A stretch of 11,190 bases of DNA, taken from NCBI GenBank assembly GCA_958454405.1, contig CAUEBO010000076.1:1-11190 (forward strand), given 5' to 3'. Position numbers and translations under genes: made by a program. This document shows, in pieces, positions 6,551-11,190 of this stretch. Under the pieces are notes generated by a model. It was not told the DNA's origin, ran no database searches, and saw only the letters and a list, made by a program, of their open reading frames with translations. The number at the start of each line of letters is the position of its first letter. Position 1 is the stretch's first letter. The DNA is from an uncultured Eggerthellaceae bacterium (GTDB taxonomy: Bacteria > Actinomycetota > Coriobacteriia > Coriobacteriales > Eggerthellaceae).

Positions 6551-9055
6551 CTACAGCAGGTCGTCCGGATCGACGTCCACCGCCACGTTCACGTCCTTGT
6601 CGGGCCTGCGCCGGCGGAAGAACGGCAGCAGCGCGCCCGACAGGTCGCCTTCAAGCGGGCACTTCACCACGATGTGCCAGCGATAGGTGCCGCGCAGCTT
6701 CGCGAGCACGCACGGCGTGGCCGGCAGCACGCTCCAGCCGTCTCCCCCGAAATCGCGCACGACGCCCTCAAGGCCCGCCTGGAGCTCGCCCGCGACGCGG
6801 CGCACGGCGGGCTCGTCCTTGCCCCACACCAGCACGTTGGCCATGCGCACGTAGGGCGGATAGCCCAGAAGGCGGCGCTTCGGCAGCTCGTCGCGCAGGA
6901 AGAGCGCGCGGTCGTAGGCCGCCGCCGCCCGTATGGGCGCGGCGTCGGCCTCGTAGGTCTGCACGAGCACGCGCCCGGGCAGCTCCGCGCGCCCGGCGCG
7001 CCCGGCCACCTGCTCCACGAGCGCGAACGTGCGCTCGGCGGCCCGGTAGTCGGGCAGTTTCAGCATGGTGTCGGCATTGATGACGCCCACCAGCGTCACG
7101 TCCTCGAAGTCGAGCCCCTTCGCGATCATCTGCGTGCCCAGAAGCACCGCCGCATCGGCGGCGGCGAACTCCTCCAGCAGCCGCTGGTGCGCGCCCTTGC
7201 CGCTCGTGGTGTCGGCGTCCATGCGGATGACGGGCACGCCCGGGCCCACCCCGGGCAGGCCGTCCAGCAGCGCCCGCAGCTCGGCCTCGACCCGCTGGGT
7301 GCCGGCGCCGAACTTCTTCAGGTAGGGGCTGCCGCATTCGGGGCACACGGGCGGCGCGGGCTCGCGATGCCCGCAGTGATGGCATATGAGGAAGTTTCCG
7401 CGCTCGTGGAACGTGAGCGACGTCGAGCACGAGGGGCACTCGGGCACGAACCCGCATTCGCGGCACAGCAAAAACTTCGCGAAGCCGCGCTGGTTGAGCA
7501 GCAGCACCGCCTTGCGCCCGGCCGCCAGCTCCTCGGCCAGCGCGCGCGTGAGCGCGCCGGAGAACATGGAGCGCGATCCGCTGCCGAATTCGACCGCCAT
7601 GTTCACCACCTGCACGGCGGGAAGCGGCTTGCCGTTGGCGCGCTCGGGCAGCACCACGTGGTACCAGGCTTCGTCCTTCGCGCAAGCGTGGAGGCTCTCG
7701 ATGGAGGGCGTGGCCGACCCCAGCACCACGGCCGCGCCGGCGCGGCGCGCCATCCACACGGCCACGTCCCGCGCATGGTAGCGCGGGGCGCTGTCCTGCT
7801 TGTACGATCCCTCGTGCTCCTCGTCAATGATGACCAGCCCCAGGTTCGCGAGCGGCGTGAACAGCGCGCTTCGGGCCCCCACCACCACGCGCGCGGCGCC
7901 CGAGCGTATGAAGTCCCACTGGTCGTAGCGCTCGCCGGCGCTCATGCGCGAGTGCATGACGGCCACCGTGTCGCCGAAACGTCCGCGGAAGCGGCCCACC
8001 GTCTGCGGCGTGAGCGATATCTCCGGCACGAGCACGCACGCGGTCCTGCCCGCCGCGAGCGCGGCCTCGATGGCCTGCAAATACACTTCGGTCTTGCCGG
8101 AGCCGGTCACGCCGTCCACGAGCACCACCTCGCCCGCCCCGCGCGAGCGGGCGGCGTCGATGACGGCCAGCGCCTCGGCCTGCCCTTGCGTGAGCGGCGG
8201 CTTCGGCGAGGGCGTGAACCCCATCGCAGGTTGACCGCTCGCAGGTTGAATCGACGCCGCAGGTTGGCGCAGTGAGTCAGCGAGGGTTTCCCCGGTGCCC
8301 GAGATCGTGGGGATAGCGGAGGCGAAGCGTACTTCGGTACGCGAGCCTCCGGCATCGCCGCGAGATCGGGCGCCGGGGGAAGCCGCAGCGTCGAGCGGCT
8401 CCGGCGGCCGGCAGGCCGGCGGAACTTGGAAGCCGCGCATGCGCCGGCGATGCTCGATGCGGACGACGCCCTGCTTCTCAAGGGCTTTGAGCGGGGCCGA
8501 CACCGCACCGAACTCGGCCGTCAGCTCGGCTACGCGCAGCTCGCCGGCGCGCAGCGCCTCCACGATGGACGCCTGCTTGACGGCGTTCTTGCGCGGAGAG
8601 AATTCCCCGAAGCGCTCGCCCGGCACGACCCAGCGGTCGTCCACCTCGCCAACGGCCGGCTCTTCAAGCCGCCAGTACCCTTCGCGCGAGCGCACCATGC
8701 GCGGAACGCCCCCCGGCGGCGTGAACAGGCGCACGCACGAGGACAGCGGCGCCAGATAGCGCTCCGAGAGCCACTGCGCGCAGGCGGCTCCCTCTTCGTC
8801 GAAGTACGCGCGGCTCACGGCGCGCACGATGGGCTTGAGCTTGGCCGGGTCGAGGCCGTCCGGCAGCGCGCCGCCGGCATGCTCCTCGATGCGCACGACG
8901 AAGCCCACCGCCTGGCGGTGCCCGAACGGGATGAGCACCGCGCAACCGACTTCGACAGCCAAGCCGTCGTCGGGCGCATCGTCGGGCACGACGTAGGCGT
9001 AGGGCGCGTCGAGCGCTTGCGTGGGTATGTCCAGGATGACCGATGCGAGTTTCAT
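6551..9055 (-). CDS. priA: PriA, replication-restart primosomal helicase
   Basis: PriA reloads the replisome at stalled or recombinational forks. The 834-residue protein starts with the 3'-end-binding domain (about 1-105, including YAYVVPDD), then a winged-helix region (about 150-205). The helicase core has Walker A GVTGSGKTEVY (315-325), Walker B DEEH (411-414) and GSATPS (446-451). Eight zinc cysteines follow in four pairs (C531/C534, C540/C543, C558/C561, C571/C574), then GTQMIAKGLDF (640-650) and QVAGRAGR (682-689). All key residues are present. Unusual is an 80-residue low-complexity linker (about 206-286) between the winged helix and the helicase, encoded by a large palindrome and a QPA repeat. 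I chose the ATG at 9053-9055 because the PriA homology begins there; the frame runs 59 codons further upstream without recognisable sequence. There is no strong ribosome site, and a TATACT lies so close that the mRNA may be leaderless. metK lies upstream, separated by a DUF2510 gene and 707 bp. Confidence 0.95.
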   Translation of the reverse strand: MKLASVILDIPTQALDAPYAYVVPDDAPDDGLAVEVGCAVLIPFGHRQAVGFVVRIEEHAGGALPDGLDPAKLKPIVRAVSRAYFDEEGAACAQWLSERYLAPLSSCVRLFTPPGGVPRMVRSREGYWRLEEPAVGEVDDRWVVPGERFGEFSPRKNAVKQASIVEALRAGELRVAELTAEFGAVSAPLKALEKQGVVRIEHRRRMRGFQVPPACRPPEPLDAAASPGARSRGDAGGSRTEVRFASAIPTISGTGETLADSLRQPAASIQPASGQPAMGFTPSPKPPLTQGQAEALAVIDAARSRGAGEVVLVDGVTGSGKTEVYLQAIEAALAAGRTACVLVPEISLTPQTVGRFRGRFGDTVAVMHSRMSAGERYDQWDFIRSGAARVVVGARSALFTPLANLGLVIIDEEHEGSYKQDSAPRYHARDVAVWMARRAGAAVVLGSATPSIESLHACAKDEAWYHVVLPERANGKPLPAVQVVNMAVEFGSGSRSMFSGALTRALAEELAAGRKAVLLLNQRGFAKFLLCRECGFVPECPSCSTSLTFHERGNFLICHHCGHREPAPPVCPECGSPYLKKFGAGTQRVEAELRALLDGLPGVGPGVPVIRMDADTTSGKGAHQRLLEEFAAADAAVLLGTQMIAKGLDFEDVTLVGVINADTMLKLPDYRAAERTFALVEQVAGRAGRAELPGRVLVQTYEADAAPIRAAAAYDRALFLRDELPKRRLLGYPPYVRMANVLVWGKDEPAVRRVAGELQAGLEGVVRDFGGDGWSVLPATPCVLAKLRGTYRWHIVVKCPLEGDLSGALLPFFRRRRPDKDVNVAVDVDPDDLL
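8225..8266 (-). repeat. Three in-frame copies of CGCAGGTTG within priA
   Basis: CGCAGGTTG occurs at 8225-8233, 8240-8248 and 8258-8266. The first two copies share a tenth base (A). The spacings of 15 and 18 bases keep the priA frame, so each copy encodes QPA (residues 264-266, 270-272 and 275-277). The repeat lies beside the large palindrome and belongs to the same unusual linker. It could arise by slippage or be part of one inserted element. Confidence 0.7.
8287..8381 (+). repeat. 95-nt imperfect palindrome embedded in the priA reading frame
   Basis: The arms 8287-8332 and 8337-8381 pair at 38 positions around a TTCG loop (8333-8336). The helices are 8287-8302/8366-8381, 8305-8310/8358-8363, 8312-8314/8354-8356, 8317-8323/8345-8351 and 8327-8332/8337-8342. 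The imperfections favour the plus strand: three T-G wobbles (8289/8379, 8296/8372, 8308/8360), a tandem G-A pair (8303-8304 against 8364-8365), and a C(UUCG)G-type tetraloop. On the minus strand these become A-C and C-T mismatches. The priA frame reads through it without a stop, giving linker residues 225-257. This looks like an inserted repetitive palindromic element that became coding. Pairing was done by eye; no flanking target duplication was found. Confidence 0.8.
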
Positions 9056-9062
9056 GCCTGCC

Positions 9063-9068
9063 AGTATA
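9063..9068 (-). promoter_or_regulatory. Candidate -10 box for a leaderless priA transcript
   Basis: The minus strand reads TATACT, five of six consensus bases, ending only seven bases before the priA ATG. A start at the usual 6-8 bases past the -10 box would fall on or next to the A of the ATG, leaving no leader. No good -35 box is visible 17 bases upstream. The alternative is a longer transcript with GGCAGG as a weak ribosome site. Confidence 0.4.
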
Positions 9069-9306
9069 GCGCACGCGGTTGCCGGGCCGCCCGAAACCGC
9101 CGCCCCTCCTCGCAGGCTGCCGGCGCATGGAAAAAGGACGCCGCGCGCTCCGAACGGATCGCGCGTTCCGCCGTCAAACCACCGTCGACGCGCACCGACG
9201 TGCGCAGCCTCTCGATTCAGCCCGCCTGCCATCGGGCCGAACGGGATGCTTCTTCACAAGGGAGCGGATTCTTCCAAAGACCAGCCGCCATCGGGCGAAA
9301 TCAAAA

Positions 9307-9451
9307 ATGACCGAAAACGCGGTCGAATGTGCAGTCTGCAAGGCCGATTCGCGTCTTTCGCACGTCTCGATCGCGCAAAACGCCTGGTCGCGGAATCCGC
9401 ATGCCCGGTTTCGCGCTCGGCGAGTGCACATTCGACCGTGTTTTCGGTCAT
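9307..9451 (+). repeat. 145-bp palindromic (MITE-like) element with 27-bp terminal inverted repeats
   Basis: The outer arms 9307-9333 and 9425-9451 are inverted copies over 27 positions, with a single deviation, a G-T wobble (9319/9439) on the plus strand. Both strands begin ATGACCGAAAAC. Inside, GATTCGCG (9346-9353) pairs with 9389-9397 with one bulged base, and TTTCGC (9356-9361) pairs with 9373-9379, so most of the element folds into nested hairpins. Read on the minus strand the stem runs straight into a TTTTT tract (9307-9303), which could make it a terminator between the metK-DUF2510 unit and priA. It encodes no transposase. The form fits a MITE or a repetitive extragenic palindrome; copies elsewhere in the genome are expected but cannot be seen here. 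Confidence 0.75.
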
Positions 9452-9661
9452 CTGCGGTTTGGGCCGCCGCCAGGAGGGCGCGCCCGTCGTCGTCGGCGCG
9501 AACCCGTCCCTCTCGCACCCACTCAAGACCGACGGGCAATCGAGCGTCGCGGCACCGTGGCACCCGGCGAGCGTCGGCCTCGCGGCCGGCCGCAACCTGC
9601 GGGAGGGCTTTTCCATTCCAAGGCGCCTGGACACCGACCCCCACGAGACGCACACGAACCC

Positions 9662-9687
9662 GCGGTCCGGTGCGGCCAACGGACCGC
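9662..9687. repeat. Perfect 8-bp hairpin downstream of the DUF2510 gene
   Basis: GCGGTCCG (9662-9669) and CGGACCGC (9680-9687) are exact inverted copies around a 10-base loop, about 75 bases past the DUF2510 stop on the minus strand. There is no T run after it on either strand. It could be a factor-dependent terminator, an mRNA-stabilising 3' end or a protein-binding site. Confidence 0.4.
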
Positions 9688-9762
9688 ACTCGCGCCCGAA
9701 GGCCTTCGCTGCCGCTCCGGCGGGCGCGCGGCCGCGAAGCGAGCCGCGAGCGCCGCGCAGGC

Positions 9763-10200
9763 CTACTGCAGCGGCTGGTCGTCCTTCTTGGAAACGAGCA
9801 GCAGGATGCCGGCCACAAGGCTGACGAATATGAGCGTGCACACGCCGAAGGCCGTCGTGTTGCTTTTCGTGCCTTTGTATATGCCCCAGCTATGCACCGT
9901 CATCGGCACCATCCATGCGAGGGGTATGATGGCCCAGCACACCGACACGGCGGAGACGACGCAGAATATGAAGGCGGCCAGCCTCAGGGCCTCGTCGTTG
10001 CCGCCAGAAGCTTGAACAGGCTGCGGGTAGTAGGTCGGGGACACCGGTTGCGCGTCGCCGTAAGGAGCGCTCTGCCCGGCTTGCGGCTGCGCGGGCTGCG
10101 CATCCGCGAAATCGCCGGTCCACTGCGCTCCGTCCCAATAGCGAAGCTTGGAAGGGTCCCCTGAAGGGTCGGGGTACCATCCCGCTTGATAATCTGCCAC
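9763..10200 (-). CDS. DUF2510-containing small membrane protein
   Basis: The 145-residue protein begins with a DUF2510 motif: AGWYPDPSG (6-14) and LRYWDGAQWT (19-28), a short tryptophan-rich module common at the N-termini of actinobacterial membrane proteins. A Pro/Gln/Ala/Tyr-rich linker follows (about 34-65). The hydrophobic stretch at about 72-105 is probably two helices, then comes a short polar turn (YKGTKSNT) and a last helix at about 116-136, ending in KKDDQPLQ. Function is unknown; a role at the cell envelope is only a guess. I chose the GTG at 10198-10200 because AAGGAG lies six bases upstream. The open frame extends 16 codons further into the end of metK without support. It starts 32 bases after the metK stop on the same strand, so the two are probably co-transcribed. 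Confidence 0.82.
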   Translation of the reverse strand: MADYQAGWYPDPSGDPSKLRYWDGAQWTGDFADAQPAQPQAGQSAPYGDAQPVSPTYYPQPVQASGGNDEALRLAAFIFCVVSAVSVCWAIIPLAWMVPMTVHSWGIYKGTKSNTTAFGVCTLIFVSLVAGILLLVSKKDDQPLQ

Positions 10201-10232
10201 GTCGTTCTCCTTCCGTCGATGGGGCGCGCGAA

Positions 10233-11190
10233 TCACGCCAGGCCGCATGCCTTGCGCAGCGCCTCGGCCTTGTCGGTGCGCTCCCAGGTGAATTCGGGCA
10301 GCTCGCGGCCGAAATGGCCGTAGGCCGCCGTCTTGCGGTAGATGGGCCGGCGCAGGTCCAGCTCGTCGACAATGGCGCCGGGGCGCAGGTCGAAGACCTC
10401 GTCGATGGCGGCCATGATGTCGGCTTCGGGAACCGAGGCCGTGCCGAAGGTGTCGATCATCACGCTCACGGGCTTCGCCATGCCGATGGCGTAGGCCACC
10501 TGGATCTCGCAGCGCCGCGCCAGGCCGGCGGCCACCACGTTCTTGGCCACCCAGCGCGCGGCATAGGCGGCCGAGCGGTCCACCTTCGTGCAGTCCTTGC
10601 CGGAGAACGCGCCACCGCCGTGGCGGCCCATGCCGCCGTAGGTGTCCACGATGATCTTGCGGCCCGTGAGCCCTGCGTCCCCCATGGGCCCGCCGATGAC
10701 GAAGCGGCCGGTGGGGTTCACGTGGATCTCGGCGTCGGGCGCGAGCCGCACCCCTTCGCGCGCCAGCACCGGCTCCACCACGTGCTGGACGATCTGGGCG
10801 CGCAGCTCGTCATGCGAAATCTCCTCGGCGTGCTGGGTGGACACCACCACCTTCTCCACGTGCACGGGGCGGCCGTCCACGTAGCGCACGGAAACCTGGG
10901 TTTTGCCGTCGGGGCGCAGCGCGTCCATGGTGGAGTCCTTGCGCACCTCGGTCAGGCGCTCGGCCAGGCGATGGGCCAGATACACCGGCATCGGCATGAG
11001 CGTGGGCGTCTCGTCGCACGCATAGCCGAACATCATGCCCTGGTCGCCCGCGCCGGTGCGCTCGTAGGGATCGTCCTGCCCCATGCCGTGCTGGGCCTCC
11101 CACGACTCGTCCACGCCCTGCGCGATGTCCGGCGACTGGTCGTGGATGGCGTTCAGCACGCCGCAGGTGTCGCAGTCGAAGCCGTACTTC
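10233..11190 (-). CDS. metK: MetK, S-adenosylmethionine synthetase (N-terminus beyond window)
   Basis: MetK makes S-adenosylmethionine from methionine and ATP and releases phosphate and pyrophosphate; the active form is normally a tetramer. The window holds the last 318 or so residues, and the first 70-80 (including the GHPD motif) lie past the right edge. Visible family motifs are SPDIAQGVD, the ATP-binding GAGDQG (11037-11054), and the lysine-containing loop GGGAFSGKD (10590-10619), followed by TKVDRSAAYAARWVAKNVVAAGLA. The loop reads KDCTKVDRS where KDPTKVDRS is usual, a Pro-to-Cys change beside a binding lysine. The frame is open to the edge (KYGFDCDTCG precedes the apparent GTG at 11159), so that GTG is not the start. 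SAM from this enzyme feeds methyltransferases such as RlmKL. No control element is visible because its 5' end is missing. Confidence 0.96.
   Translation of the reverse strand, partial: KYGFDCDTCGVLNAIHDQSPDIAQGVDESWEAQHGMGQDDPYERTGAGDQGMMFGYACDETPTLMPMPVYLAHRLAERLTEVRKDSTMDALRPDGKTQVSVRYVDGRPVHVEKVVVSTQHAEEISHDELRAQIVQHVVEPVLAREGVRLAPDAEIHVNPTGRFVIGGPMGDAGLTGRKIIVDTYGGMGRHGGGAFSGKDCTKVDRSAAYAARWVAKNVVAAGLARRCEIQVAYAIGMAKPVSVMIDTFGTASVPEADIMAAIDEVFDLRPGAIVDELDLRRPIYRKTAAYGHFGRELPEFTWERTDKAEALRKACGLA

Larger units (their letters stand above)
9056..9762. other. 707-bp intergenic region between the DUF2510 gene and priA
   Basis: No convincing gene is seen. Several frames stay open on both strands, as expected in GC-rich DNA, but their translations are arginine- and proline-rich without recognisable domains or ribosome sites. 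The region contains the large palindromic element at 9307-9451, a perfect hairpin at 9662-9687, a 12-base palindrome GCGGCCGGCCGC at 9582-9593, and a direct repeat GCCATCGGGC at 9228-9237 and 9287-9296. I looked for hallmarks of tmRNA, RNase P RNA, SRP RNA and tRNAs and found none. A structured RNA cannot be excluded. Confidence 0.6.

Noticed and set aside
8225..8266. CRISPR-like repeats
   Set aside because: The repeats are only nine bases, the spacers are 6-9 bases, and the array is in frame inside priA. It is not a CRISPR array.
6257..8275. 672-codon plus-strand open frame opposite priA
   Set aside because: It lies wholly antisense to a certain priA gene apart from overlapping the end of the GGDEF gene. 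Its translation is His/Arg/Ala-rich without domains, as expected from the complement of GC-rich coding DNA.
9056..9232. 59-residue N-terminal extension of PriA
   Set aside because: PriA homology starts at MKLASVILDIP (ATG 9053-9055). The upstream residues are low-complexity and no ribosome site supports an earlier start.
9079..10164. Long plus-strand frames across the metK-priA gap (also 9021-9824 and 9329-10015)
   Set aside because: They run into the antisense of the DUF2510 gene, are Arg/Pro/Ala-rich without domains, and pass through the palindromic element. They are better explained by GC-rich non-coding DNA.

Overview
The window is high-GC DNA (clearly GC-rich by eye; not computed) that looks like the chromosome of an actinobacterium of the class Coriobacteriia, most likely Eggerthellaceae (Eggerthella/Gordonibacter type). 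This rests on protein style (acidic N-terminal primary sigma factor, fused RlmKL, DUF2510 membrane protein, cytosolic PAS-GAF-GGDEF protein) and on metK lying near priA, a pairing common in actinobacteria. The species assignment is inference.

Layout: (1) 108-764, plus strand: a YczE/YitT-like six-helix membrane protein with a good upstream promoter, in DNA that looks less GC-rich than the rest. (2) 964-1003: a 17-bp perfect terminator hairpin. (3) Minus strand: rlmKL (1043-3376), a 23S rRNA double methyltransferase, preceded by rpoD (3461-4732), the primary sigma factor, whose terminator fills the short gap between them. (4) 4733-5106: a divergent control region. (5) Plus strand 5107-6447: a soluble sensor diguanylate cyclase (PAS-GAF-GGDEF), divergent from rpoD and convergent with priA. 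(6) Minus strand: priA (6551-9055), the replication-restart helicase. (7) 9056-9762: 707 bp without a convincing gene, holding a large palindromic element. (8) Minus strand: a DUF2510 membrane protein (9763-10200) closely following metK (S-adenosylmethionine synthetase), which runs off the right edge without its N-terminus.

Most genes are housekeeping: SAM synthesis (MetK), rRNA methylation that uses SAM (RlmKL), transcription initiation (RpoD) and replication restart (PriA). The most unusual content is structural. A roughly 95-nt imperfect palindrome lies inside the priA coding frame, where it is translated as an interdomain linker. A second palindrome of about 145 nt lies in the metK-priA gap. 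In both, the non-Watson-Crick positions (G-T wobbles, plus tandem G-A pairs and a UUCG loop in the priA element) suit folding of the plus strand, the strand opposite to the priA message. A third oddity is that the RlmL half of RlmKL has lost its NPPY catalytic motif (it reads NMPA), while the RlmK half is intact. No tRNA, rRNA, CRISPR array or recognisable transposase gene was seen.
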